Source of the DNA: JACQAI01 sp035507915
Lineage (GTDB): Bacteria; Pseudomonadota; Alphaproteobacteria; Elsterales; Elsteraceae
NCBI GenBank assembly: GCA_035507915.1
Contig: DATJNS010000431.1
Span: 1 to 29,224, forward strand
Direction of reading: 5' to 3'
DNA: 29,224 bases
Within the stretch, counting starts at the first letter, position 1. Each line of letters starts with the position of its first letter. Of this stretch, positions 15,751-23,324 are shown in pieces. The notes under the pieces were generated by a model. That model did not search any database. It was given only the letters and a program-made list of their open reading frames with translations, and was not told the DNA's origin. The position numbers were made by a program, and so were the translations under genes.

Positions 15751-16365
15751 ATGACGGTCGAGCTGGAGATCTTCACCGACTACGTCTGACCCTGGTGCTA
15801 TCTCAGTACCGTGCGTATCGAGAAGCTGCGGCAGGCGTACGACATCACGACGAGCTGGGTGCATTTCCCGCTGCATCCCGAGACGCCCGCCGAGGGCCGC
15901 GAGATGGCGGGGTTCTACGCCGAGCGCGGCCTCGATCCCGAGGCGATGTATCAGCGCATGAAGCGCCTGATGGACGCCGAAGGGTTGCCCTACGGGCGGC
16001 GCACCCACACCTACAACAGCCGGCTCGCCCAGGAGCTCGGCAAGTGGGCCGACACGCAGCCGAACGGCGAGGCGCTGCACGACGCGCTCTACCGCGCCTA
16101 CTTCGTCGACGCGCGCAACATCGGCGACCCGGCGGTGCTGCTCGACGTCGTCGCCACGGTCGGCCTGCCGGTCGAGGACGCGCGCGCGGCGCTCGACGAG
16201 CGCCGCTTCAAGGACGCGGTCGACGCCGACTGGGAGAAGTCGCGCGCCTACGGCGTGACCGGCGTGCCGACCTTCGTCGCCGCGCGCCAGGGCGTGGTCG
16301 GCGCGCAGCCCTACGACGTGCTGGTCCAGCTGCTCGACGCGGCCGGCGCCCAGCGGCGCGGGTAG
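15751..16365 (+). CDS. DsbA/FrnE-like oxidoreductase, probable selenoprotein (in-frame TGA = Sec13)
   Basis: A thioredoxin-fold thiol oxidoreductase of the DsbA/FrnE (2-hydroxychromene-2-carboxylate isomerase-like) group, 204 aa, probably cytoplasmic since no signal peptide is seen. ATG 15751 has GGAGG at 15741-15745, five bases upstream. The first residues are MTVELEIFTDYV, then TGA at 15787-15789, then PWCYLS. The family has CPWC here, so the TGA stands exactly at the nucleophilic cysteine, giving Sec-Pro-Trp-Cys16. The frame then stays open to TAG 16365. The helical insert and the cis-proline loop TGVPTF (Pro173) are intact. A SECIS-like hairpin begins two bases after the TGA. A start at GTG 15811 would delete the first beta strand and the redox centre and has no ribosome binding site. 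The alternatives are a TGC-to-TGA sequencing error or a young pseudogene. A GST gene follows 38 bases later. Confidence 0.82.
15792..15831 (+). promoter_or_regulatory. Candidate bacterial SECIS hairpin
   Basis: An RNA hairpin directly after the TGA at 15787-15789, found by hand pairing. Lower stem 15792-15794 with 15829-15831, then a 2x2 internal loop. Next come 15797-15799 with 15824-15826, a bulged A15800, 15801-15804 with 15820-15823, an A-C mismatch, and 15806-15809 with 15815-15818 (one G-U). The apical loop is CGUGC at 15810-15814, with G second, and begins 21 bases after the TGA. Known bacterial SECIS elements have this length, this distance and a G in the first two loop positions. SelB binding is inferred. 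Confidence 0.7.
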
Positions 16366-16403
16366 GGTCGCGCGCCGGATATTCGACGAGGGATCTACGC
16401 ATC

Positions 16404-17015
16404 ATGAAGCTCTACATCACGCCGGGGTCGCCCTACGCGCGGATCGCCCGCATCGTGATGCTGGAGAAGGGACTGGAGAGCCGCGTCGAGATCGTCGCGG
16501 CGCAGACCCGCACGGCGAACAGCCCGTACTACGCCATCAACCCGTCGGGTCGGGTTCCCTTTCTGATGCGGGACGACGGCGTCGGATTGGAGGACTCCGC
16601 CGTCATCTGCCGGTACCTCGATCACCTCGACGGCGAACCGCGCTTCGACCTGCCGGCGGGAGAAGCCGGTTGGCGGGCGCTCCGTCTCGGGGCCTTGGCG
16701 ACCAGCCTGCTGGATGGCCTCTCGGTGTGGGGCCGCGAAGTGACGCGGCCGCGAAACGAGCAGTCCCCCACGGTGATCGGGCACGAGGCCGAGCGCGCCC
16801 GACGCCTCGTCGATCTCTGGGAAGCCGAGATCGAGCATCCGTTCATGCGCGGGCCGCTCAACCTGGCGCAGATAACGCTCGCGTGCGCCCTCGGGCTCGA
16901 AGCGCGGAATCCCGATTTTCGCTGGCGCTCGGGCCACCCGAAGCTGGGCGCCTGGCTCGAGCCGATCGCGGCGCGCGCCTCCTTTGCCGCGACCGCGCCG
17001 CCGGCCAGTCGCTGA
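16404..17015 (+). CDS. Glutathione S-transferase family protein
   Basis: A 203-aa GST fold. The thioredoxin-like domain opens MKLYITPGSPYARIARIVM, with serine/tyrosine instead of a catalytic cysteine pair. The cis-proline segment is GRVPFLM near 49-55, and LEDSAVICRYLDHL is the glutathione-binding Glu-Asp-Ser turn and helix. The helical domain contains FMRGPLNLAQITLACALGLE in the usual place. ATG 16404 has GAGGGA upstream. It follows the selenoprotein candidate by 38 bases on the same strand, so they may share a transcript and a thiol-redox role. It converges on the NIPSNAP gene. Confidence 0.87.
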   Translation: MKLYITPGSPYARIARIVMLEKGLESRVEIVAAQTRTANSPYYAINPSGRVPFLMRDDGVGLEDSAVICRYLDHLDGEPRFDLPAGEAGWRALRLGALATSLLDGLSVWGREVTRPRNEQSPTVIGHEAERARRLVDLWEAEIEHPFMRGPLNLAQITLACALGLEARNPDFRWRSGHPKLGAWLEPIAARASFAATAPPASR

Positions 17016-17046
17016 ACGCCGCCGGCGCCGCGCCGTGATCGCGCCG

Positions 17047-17676
17047 CTACCGCAGCGGCGAGAAGGCCGTCGGGATCAGGAGCTTGTTTTCCTGGCGGAG
17101 CGGCCGCACGCCGCTCTGCGGCGGCCACACGCGGCCGGGCGCGCGGGATTCCTTGCGGATGCGGTCGCGCTCGTTGACGTCCTTGTACGCCCAGGTGTGG
17201 ATGAACTTGTTGAGCCCGCCGAGCTCGCTGGTCCAGCAGGCCACCAAGGGCGAGAGCTCTTCGCGCGCGGGCACCGCCTTGGCCCACGCCTCCAGCACTT
17301 TCGGGAGCTCGCCGGTGCCGTAGGTGTAGGTGCGCATCTCGTAGACGTTGCCGGTGCCGTAGTCCCGGCTGCCGAGCGGGCGCATGAACGGCGCCGGGAT
17401 CATGATCTCGGCTTCCTGCGCCACGATCAGATCGCCGCCGCCGGGGAGCGCCGCCAGGGCGGTGTCCTTCGCCATCGCGGCGCGCACCGCCGTGCGGTGC
17501 TGCAGATCGTCGTAGGGATAGACGTGGACGACCTGGTTGAGCGGTCCGAACTCGGTGTGCCAGAACGCCCCCAGCTTGGAGTGCTTCTCCCGCAACGGCA
17601 GCCGCTTGGCATAGCGCTCCTCGAATTCGGGCACGGTCCCGGTGCGCAGCGTGTAGGTGCGGACCTCGTAGATCAT
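17047..17676 (-). CDS. NIPSNAP family protein, two domains
   Basis: A 209-aa soluble protein with two NIPSNAP domains of the dimeric alpha/beta-barrel class. The first begins IYEVRTYTLRTGTVPEFEERY and has GPLNQVVHVYPYDDL. The second begins YEMRTYTYGTGELPKVLEAW and has GGLNKFIHTWAYKDVNER. Each half therefore shows the family's first strand and its LN-x-hydrophobic-H strand. ATG 17676 has GGAGGA seven bases upstream. The biochemical role of bacterial NIPSNAP proteins is poorly known, and context gives no more. The FNR box at 17829 lies about 150 bases upstream but is placed better for the divergent stress protein. Confidence 0.88.
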   Translation of the reverse strand: MIYEVRTYTLRTGTVPEFEERYAKRLPLREKHSKLGAFWHTEFGPLNQVVHVYPYDDLQHRTAVRAAMAKDTALAALPGGGDLIVAQEAEIMIPAPFMRPLGSRDYGTGNVYEMRTYTYGTGELPKVLEAWAKAVPAREELSPLVACWTSELGGLNKFIHTWAYKDVNERDRIRKESRAPGRVWPPQSGVRPLRQENKLLIPTAFSPLR

Positions 17677-17828
17677 CGGCGCTTCCTCCGGGTGATGGGT
17701 TTGGGGCGATCGGCCGGCGGGACGGCTGATCCGCCCGCGCGCCCCGTCAGGATAGGGCCGCCTGTGCTTTTTGCGAAGGGAGACCGCCGCCCGCGTTGCG
17801 TGCCAGCGGGCACCGGCCGGCGGCGAGG

Positions 17829-17842
17829 TTGATCCAAATCAA
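17829..17842. promoter_or_regulatory. Perfect FNR/FixK box upstream of the universal stress genes
   Basis: TTGATCCAAATCAA matches the FNR/FixK/ANR consensus TTGAT-N4-ATCAA at every defined position. Its centre is about 60 bases before the ATG at 17896. A class II promoter, with the box near -41, would start transcription about 19 bases before that ATG. It is likely an oxygen-limitation activator site for the tandem stress genes. A Crp/Fnr regulator with the matching recognition helix is coded at 22599-23324. Confidence 0.82.
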
Positions 17843-17895
17843 GACCTCGGATGTCCGCGGCGGCTAAGAGTGAGGCCATAGCCCCTGGAGGCGTC

Positions 17896-18762
17896 ATGGC
17901 CATCAAATCGATCCTGGTGCTGACCAACGCGATGCCGAGCGATCGCGCCACGCTCGATCTGGCGCTTGCGGCCGCGCGGCCGAGCGACGCCCATCTGTGC
18001 GCGCTGTTCGTCCGCCAGGACGTGCGCGAAACCCTGCTCTATTCCGGCGCCGAGACCGACAGCGTGACGATCGAGCGCATGGTCGCCGGCATCGACCGGG
18101 AAGGCACCGAGGCGTCGAAGCGCGCCCATGCCGCGTTCGACGACTGGTGCGTGCGCAACCGCCTGCCCGCGCGCGACCGCCCGGGCGACGGCGCCGGCGT
18201 CTCGGCGGAATGGCGCGACGGCTTCGGCGCGCCCGAGCCGGTGATCGCGCGCTTCGGCAGCCTCGCCGACCTGATCGTCGAGACCGGGCTGCACGAGCGC
18301 CAGCTGCCGCTCGAGCAATCGACCATCGAGTGGTCGCTGTTCGGCGCGGGTCGCCCGGTGCTGGTGTGCCCGGCCGCGTTGCCCGAACGGCCCTTCAAGA
18401 CCGCGCTGATCGCCTGGAACGGCAGCCGCGAGGCCAATCGCGCGGTGGTCGGCGCGCTCGACGTGCTGCGGGCGTGCGAGGACATCCGTGTGTTCTGCCG
18501 CGCCGAGACCGGCCGTCCGTCGAGCGATCCGGACGAGATCATCGCCTACCTCGGCTGGCACGGCATCACGGCGCGCACCGTCATGGGCGCCAGCCCGTCG
18601 GCCGCGATCGGCGTCGACCTCCTGGACACCGCCCGACGGGAGGGCGCGAGCCTCCTGGTGACCGGCGCCTACACCCACGGCCGCTTCCGCCAGATGGTTC
18701 TCGGCGGCGTCACGAGCCACGTGCTCTATCACGCCAAGATCCCCGCGCTGCTGGTTCACTGA
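17896..18762 (+). CDS. Universal stress protein, first of a tandem pair
   Basis: A cytoplasmic UspA-fold protein of 288 aa. The N-terminal part opens MAIKSILVLTNAMPSDRATLDLAL, a degenerate first Usp domain. The C-terminal Usp domain begins around TALIAWNGSREANRAVVGAL and ends SLLVTGAYTHGRFRQMVLGG, then HVLYHAKIPALLVH. This ending is the alphaproteobacterial UspA form, without the strict ATP-binding G-2x-G-9x-G(S/T) motif. ATG 17896 is chosen over the upstream in-frame start because TGGAGG lies at 17886-17891 and the second copy starts identically. The perfect FNR box upstream predicts induction at low oxygen. Biochemical role unknown. Confidence 0.92.
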   Translation: MAIKSILVLTNAMPSDRATLDLALAAARPSDAHLCALFVRQDVRETLLYSGAETDSVTIERMVAGIDREGTEASKRAHAAFDDWCVRNRLPARDRPGDGAGVSAEWRDGFGAPEPVIARFGSLADLIVETGLHERQLPLEQSTIEWSLFGAGRPVLVCPAALPERPFKTALIAWNGSREANRAVVGALDVLRACEDIRVFCRAETGRPSSDPDEIIAYLGWHGITARTVMGASPSAAIGVDLLDTARREGASLLVTGAYTHGRFRQMVLGGVTSHVLYHAKIPALLVH

Positions 18763-18775
18763 GCGGGGTGCCGCC

Positions 18776-19639
18776 ATGGCCGTCAAATCCATCCTCGTGC
18801 TGACCAACGCGATGAACAGCGATCACGCGACGCTCGATCTCGCGCTCGCGGTCGGGCGCTTGGCCGACGCGCATCTCAGCGCGCTGTTCGTGCGCCAGGA
18901 CGTGCGCGAGAGCCTGCGCTTCTCGCCGGACGCCGACACGTTCTCGATCGAGCGCATCGTCGCCGGCCTCGACGAGGAGAGCGCCGCGGGCGCCGAGCGC
19001 GCCCGCGGGCTGTTCGACGCATGGTGCCTCGGCAACGGCGTGCCCGTGCTCGATCGGCCGAGCGGCAGCGGCGGCGTGTCGGCCGAATGGCACGACGCCG
19101 TCGGCGCGCCCGACCAGGTGATCGCGCGCTTCGGCAGCCTCGCCGACCTGATCGTCGAGACCGGGCTGCACGAGCGCCAGCTGCCGCTCGAGAAGTCGAC
19201 CATCGAGGGCTCGCTGTTCGGCGCCGGCCGTCCCGTGCTGGTGTGCCCGGCGGCGCTGCCCGAGCGGCCGTTCAAGACCGCGCTGGTCGCCTGGAACGGC
19301 AGCCGCGAGGCCAACCGCGCCGTGGTCGGCGCGCTCGATCTGTTGGCGGCGTGCGAGGAGATCCTGGTGTTCACCCGCGCCGAGAGCGGCCGGCCCGCGC
19401 ACGATCCCGACGAGGTGATCGACAACCTGGCCTGGCGCGGCCTGACCGCGCGCGCCGTCACCGGCGCCAGCCCGTCGGCGGCGGTCGGCGCCGATCTCCT
19501 GGACACCGCGCGCCGCGAGGGCGCGAGCTTGCTGGTGACCGGCGCCTTCACGCACAGCCGGTTCCGCCAGGCGGTGCTCGGCGGCGTCACCAACCACGTG
19601 CTCCACCACGCCAAGATCCCGGCGCTGCTGGTCCACTGA
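18776..19639 (+). CDS. Universal stress protein, second of a tandem pair
   Basis: A 287-aa paralogue of the preceding gene, 13 bases downstream and surely cotranscribed. It aligns along its whole length: MAVKSILVLTNAMNSDHATL at the start, the shared RFGSLADLIVETGLHERQLP in the middle, and SLLVTGAFTHSRFRQAVLGG, then HVLHHAKIPALLVH at the end. The differences are concentrated in residues 45-105, so the pair arose by tandem duplication and kept the same architecture. The FNR box upstream of the first copy should control both. It converges on the PAS fragment of the broken cheB-cheR gene. Confidence 0.92.
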   Translation: MAVKSILVLTNAMNSDHATLDLALAVGRLADAHLSALFVRQDVRESLRFSPDADTFSIERIVAGLDEESAAGAERARGLFDAWCLGNGVPVLDRPSGSGGVSAEWHDAVGAPDQVIARFGSLADLIVETGLHERQLPLEKSTIEGSLFGAGRPVLVCPAALPERPFKTALVAWNGSREANRAVVGALDLLAACEEILVFTRAESGRPAHDPDEVIDNLAWRGLTARAVTGASPSAAVGADLLDTARREGASLLVTGAFTHSRFRQAVLGGVTNHVLHHAKIPALLVH

Positions 19640-19684
19640 GCGGCGTCGGGCGTCAGCCCCGCGACGCGCCGCCGCGGGATCGCG

Positions 19685-20539
19685 TCAGTTCGCGGCGTCC
19701 GCCAGGGCGTCGCGCCTGCTGGCAGCCCGCCCGAGCCACGAGATCGCGACGATCTTGCCCTCGATCGTCACCGGATAGACGTTGGCGGACACCCGCACCG
19801 ACGTGCCGTCCTTGCGGATCCAGTCGGCCTCGACATGGCGGATGCGCTCGCCGCGCCGTAGCGCCTCGACCACGCCCGTGACCTCGGCGTGCTTGTCCTC
19901 GGGCATGAGCTGGGTGATGGGTTTGCCGCGCATCTCGGCGGCGGCGTAGCCGAGCATGGCCTCGGCGCCGGCGTTCCAGGTCGTGATCACGCCGTCGAAC
20001 TCGTGGCCGACGATGGCGTCGAGCGACGACTCGACGATCGCGGCGAGGCGTTCCAGCTCATGCTCGCGGCGCTTCTGCTCCGTGATGTCGACGAAGGTGA
20101 CGACGACGCCGTCGATCACGTTGTCGACCGTGCGGTAGGGGCGCACGCGCATGATGAAGGTCGAGCGATCCTCCGGGATGCCGACCTCGCGGTCGACGCC
20201 GGTGAGCGTGCGCAGCACGCGCGCGACGTCGGTCTTGAGCTCGGCGTAGTTCAGGCGCCCGACGATCTCGGTGATCGGACGGCCGCGGTCGGCGTCGCGT
20301 AGCGGGAACAGGTCGGTCGCCGCCGGCGTGAAGCTGGTCACGCACAGATTCGAGTCGAGGAAGATCGTGGCGATATCGGTCGAGTCGAGCAGGTTGCGCA
20401 GGTCGGAGTTGGCGCGGCTCAGGACGTCGTTCTTGTTGCTGAGCTCGGTGTTGACGGTCTGCAGCTCCTCGTTGACCGACTGCAGCTCCTCCTTCGAGGT
20501 CTCGAGCTCCTCGTTGGCCGATTGCAGCTCCTCGTTGCC
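19685..20539 (-). pseudogene. 3' part of a frameshifted CheB-CheR-PAS gene (coiled coil and two PAS domains)
   Basis: The frame is open from about 20539 to TGA at 19685 but has no proper start; internal GTG 20341 lies inside the first PAS domain. It codes NEELQSANEELETSKEELQS and further heptads (a coiled coil), then a PAS domain from DSTDIATIFLDSNLCVTSFTP to VVTFVDITEQKRREHELERL. A second PAS follows, with SSLDAIVGHEFDGVITTWNAGAEAMLGY and RKDGTSVRVSANVYPV. These are the normal C-terminal modules of long CheB-CheR-PAS proteins. They lie in a different frame from the CheB-CheR part upstream, and the linker that should precede the coiled coil is missing. Confidence 0.8.
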
Positions 20540-22058
20540 GCAGGAAGAAGCGGTGGCCCTTGTGGGCGACGGTGAACAGCTGGTTGTTTCGGCCCAGGCT
20601 CTCCGACGTGCCGAGGAACAGGAATCCGCCGGGCCTGAGCGCGTAATGGAACACGCGCGCGAGCCGCTCCTGCAGCTCGGGGTCGAGATAGATCAGCAGG
20701 TTGCGGCAGGAGACCAGGTCGATCCGGGAGAACGGCGGGTCCTTGATCACGCTGTGGGTCGCGAAGATGCACATCTCGCGGATTTCGCGGATCGGGGAGT
20801 AGCTGTCGCCGTCGTTCGTGAACCAGCGCTTGAGGCGCGCCGGCGTGACGCCTTCGACTTGGGCCAAGCGATAGCGCGCGCTGCGCGCCGCCTGGATCGC
20901 CTGATCGTCGATGTCGGTGCCGAAGATCTGGACGCTCGGCGAGATCCGGTGCTTGATCGTCGCTTCTCTGATCAGGATCGCGATCGAATAGGCCTCCTCG
21001 CCGGTCGCGCAACCGGGCACCCAGACGCGGATCGCCTCGTCGGCGCCCGTCTTCTGCTCGACGATCTTGGCGATCACGTCGTGCTCGAGCGCCTCGAACA
21101 CCTCGGCGTCGCGGAAGAACCGGGTGACGCCGATCAGCATTTCCTGGAACAGCAGCTGCAGCTCGCCCGGCTGCTTCTGGAGATGCTCGATGTAGGCGGG
21201 CACGTCGTCGATCTGCAGCACCTGCATGCGGCGTTGGATGCGCCGCACCAGGGTCTTCTCCTTGTAGTGGCTGAAGTCGTGGCCGACCGCCTGGCGCAGC
21301 ATGTGGAAGATGCGCGTCAGATGCTTCGCCGCGTCCTGGCGCGTGCCGTCGGACCCTTTCTCGGCCCGCACCGCGATCAGGTGGCGACGGTACTCGATCA
21401 GCTTGGCTGGCATCGCCTCGACCGGCAGCACGAAGTCGACCTGACCGGTCGCGGCCGCGCTGCCCGGCATGCCCGTCATCGCGTGATCGTCGCCCGAGGC
21501 CTGCGCCAGGGTCAGGCCGCCGTTCTCCTTGAGGGCGCGCACGCCCTCGGTGCCGTCGCTGCCGCCGCCCGACAGGATGATGCCGACCGCGAGCTCGCCC
21601 TGATCCTCGGCCAGGCTGGTCAGGAAGCTGTCGATCGGCCGGCGGAACTCGCGCGCCGGCGCCGGCACGGCGAGATGCAGCGCGCCGTTCGCGACCGTCA
21701 ACGTCGCATCCGGCGGGATCACGTAGACCCGGTCGGGCGTGAGCGCCGCGCCGTCCTCGGCCGCCAGCACCGGCATGTCGGTCAGGCGGCCGAGCAGCTC
21801 GACCAGCAGGCTTTTGCGCGTCGGATCGAGATGCTGGACATAGACCAGCGCCATGCCGGTTTGCGCCGGGAAATGCCCCAGGAACGTTCGGAACGCCTCG
21901 AAGCCGCCCGCCGAAGCGCCGACGCCGACGATCAGGCGCAGCTCGTCGGGCGCGGCCGGCTCGCCCGACCGTGGCGCCGTGGCTGGCGCGCGCGCCGTCG
22001 GCCGGGGTGCCGGCTTCGGCTGACGCTTGACGGGCCGCTTAGGGCTCCGCTTGGCCAC
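20058..22058 (-). CDS. CheB-CheR chemotaxis fusion, 5' part of a broken gene
   Basis: Start GTG 22058 with AGGTGA upstream. After a basic, Pro-rich N-terminus comes a CheB methylesterase domain (about 40-225) with catalytic Ser49 (GASAGG), His76 (VQHLDP) and Asp168 (SDGTEG). There is no receiver domain. A CheR methyltransferase domain follows to about 506, with the SAM motif VWVPGCATGEEAYS and LVSCRNLLIYL. Real homology ends at HRFFLRQ, codon 508, near 20535. The remaining residues to 20058 are a wrong-frame read of the coiled coil and PAS segment. The CheB and CheR domains may still be made. No MCP, CheA or CheW gene lies nearby, so the target is unknown. Confidence 0.85.
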   Translation of the reverse strand: MAKRSPKRPVKRQPKPAPRPTARAPATAPRSGEPAAPDELRLIVGVGASAGGFEAFRTFLGHFPAQTGMALVYVQHLDPTRKSLLVELLGRLTDMPVLAAEDGAALTPDRVYVIPPDATLTVANGALHLAVPAPAREFRRPIDSFLTSLAEDQGELAVGIILSGGGSDGTEGVRALKENGGLTLAQASGDDHAMTGMPGSAAATGQVDFVLPVEAMPAKLIEYRRHLIAVRAEKGSDGTRQDAAKHLTRIFHMLRQAVGHDFSHYKEKTLVRRIQRRMQVLQIDDVPAYIEHLQKQPGELQLLFQEMLIGVTRFFRDAEVFEALEHDVIAKIVEQKTGADEAIRVWVPGCATGEEAYSIAILIREATIKHRISPSVQIFGTDIDDQAIQAARSARYRLAQVEGVTPARLKRWFTNDGDSYSPIREIREMCIFATHSVIKDPPFSRIDLVSCRNLLIYLDPELQERLARVFHYALRPGGFLFLGTSESLGRNNQLFTVAHKGHRFFLRQRGAAIGQRGARDLEGGAAVGQRGAADRQHRAQQQERRPEPRQLRPAQPARLDRYRHDLPRLESVRDQLHAGGDRPVPATRRRPRPSDHRDRRAPELRRAQDRRRARAAHAHRRRPRGRHPGGSLDLHHARAPLPHGRQRDRRRRRHLRRHHGAEAPRA

Positions 22059-22064
22059 GACGGA

Positions 22065-22538
22065 TCACCTCGCGGGATCGACCTTACCAACGGGTCGGGC
22101 CTGAGCCAGAACGGCGCGAACGGTCTCGATCGATGCCGCCCCGAGCTCCCGCGCGCGCTGCATCGATGCCTGCAGGACGATGCGCCGCTTGCGCGCCTCG
22201 GCAAGCGCGAGTGCGCTTCGCCGCAGCAGCGGATCGGCGTCGCGCACGCGCTCGACGAGCCGCTGTATCGTCTTGACGTGCCAACGGCCGGCGCCGGTGG
22301 GGGTCGGCTCCCGCCGCCGGTTCAGGGTGTCGACCATGCCGCGGTAGGTCGCGCCGCTCTGGCGGAATTCCACGACGATCTCCCAGCAGCGCAGCGCCCG
22401 CTCGGTGGCGTCGGCATGGTGCAAGGCGCCGAGCCGGCGTCCGTTGGCGCCGACGGCCACGCCGGCAAGCTTGGCGCGCTGGATGCCGCGCTTGATCCGA
22501 GCCGACCGCTCCGCCGGGGTTGTCGTTCGATGGGGCAT
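22065..22538 (-). CDS. Small protein resembling the C-terminal DNA-binding part of a serine recombinase
   Basis: A 157-aa protein from ATG 22538. Residues 12-35, ARIKRGIQRAKLAGVAVGAN, look like the hinge helix of large serine recombinases. The segment GATYRGMVDTLNRRREPTPTGAG, then WHVKTIQRLVERV, matches the recombinase HTH pattern of short helices ending in a PTPxGxxW turn. The catalytic resolvase domain is absent and there is room only for a stand-alone DNA-binding protein. Its last codons are AGG TGA, and AGGTGA also serves as the ribosome binding site of the cheB-cheR gene, so the two are translationally linked. Function unknown; a regulator or a domesticated remnant are both possible. Confidence 0.65.
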   Translation of the reverse strand: MPHRTTTPAERSARIKRGIQRAKLAGVAVGANGRRLGALHHADATERALRCWEIVVEFRQSGATYRGMVDTLNRRREPTPTGAGRWHVKTIQRLVERVRDADPLLRRSALALAEARKRRIVLQASMQRARELGAASIETVRAVLAQARPVGKVDPAR

Positions 22539-22598
22539 CTGCGCCCATGATTCTATGCCACATTCCGGGCCGTGGCGCGACCTGATCCGGGCGCGCGA

Positions 22599-23324
22599 TC
22601 ACGCGCCCGACACCAGGCGATCGAACCGCTTGCGATCGAGGACGCGGACATGGTGCCGGTCGCGGACCGCGATGATGCCGTCGCGCTCGAGCGCGCGGAA
22701 CGTACGGCTGACCGACTCGAGCGAGAGCGCGACATAGCCGGCGATATCGGACCGCGTCATGGCGAGGTGGATTCTGCCGGCGCTGCCGTCCTCGCGCCGC
22801 TCGAGCATGGCGAGGAACATGGCCACCCGCGTCGCCGCGGACTTGCGGCCGAGCACGACGGCGTGACGTTGCGCCTCGCGCAGCCCATGACAGACCTTGC
22901 AGAGGAAGTGGTATTCGAGCTCGGCGTTGTGCCGCAGCAGATGCTCGAGCGCCGCAATCGGCATCCGGTACAGCGTTGCGGGCGTGACGGCCAAGACCGA
23001 ATTCACGTAGCGGCCGGCCTCGGACAGGCCGATCAGGTCGTGCGGAAACAGGAAGGCGGTGACCGTCCGCTTGCTCGCACCGTTTCGGCGCAGCGCTTTC
23101 ACCACACCCTGAGCCAGGCCATAGACGGCATCCGCCCGGTCGCCTTGCCGGTAGAGGGTGGCGCCGGCGCGCACGTCCACCGGCACGGCGATGGCGACGA
23201 GCTCGCGCCGCTCGGCATCGGTCAGCAACGATACTCGGGTTCCGTCGGCCGTCATCGGCACAGCTTTGATGTCCATGGGCGGCAGGCGCCCGTCGCGGGC
23301 GCTCCGCCCGGTGCTCCGCGGCAT
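22599..23324 (-). CDS. Crp/Fnr-family transcriptional regulator (FixK/FNR-like)
   Basis: A 241-aa regulator. ATG 23324 has AAGGAG seven bases upstream; ATGs at codons 17 and 24 are alternatives. The cyclic-nucleotide-type beta-roll covers about 42-125 (GATLYRQGDRADAVYGLAQG), then a dimer helix, then the winged HTH at about 160-235 with TRSDIAGYVALSLESVSRTF. The recognition helix has Glu203, Ser206 and Arg207, the ExxSR pattern that reads TTGAT half-sites. It lacks the N-terminal cysteine cluster of oxygen-sensing FNR, so direct Fe-S oxygen sensing is not supported. Cys142 and Cys145 form an internal CxxC. The two perfect TTGAT-N4-ATCAA boxes in the window are its likely targets. It may act downstream of the FixL-like kinase. 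Confidence 0.88.
   Translation of the reverse strand: MPRSTGRSARDGRLPPMDIKAVPMTADGTRVSLLTDAERRELVAIAVPVDVRAGATLYRQGDRADAVYGLAQGVVKALRRNGASKRTVTAFLFPHDLIGLSEAGRYVNSVLAVTPATLYRMPIAALEHLLRHNAELEYHFLCKVCHGLREAQRHAVVLGRKSAATRVAMFLAMLERREDGSAGRIHLAMTRSDIAGYVALSLESVSRTFRALERDGIIAVRDRHHVRVLDRKRFDRLVSGA

Noticed and set aside
15721..15751. ATG 15721 as the start of the selenoprotein
   Set aside because: It is in frame, but has no ribosome binding site, and GGAGG at 15741-15745 would lie inside the coding region; ATG 15751 is better placed.
15811..16365. A 184-aa DsbA-like gene starting at GTG 15811
   Set aside because: It lacks the first strand and the redox motif and has no ribosome binding site; the ATG at 15751 with GGAGG and TGA read as Sec explains the sequence better.
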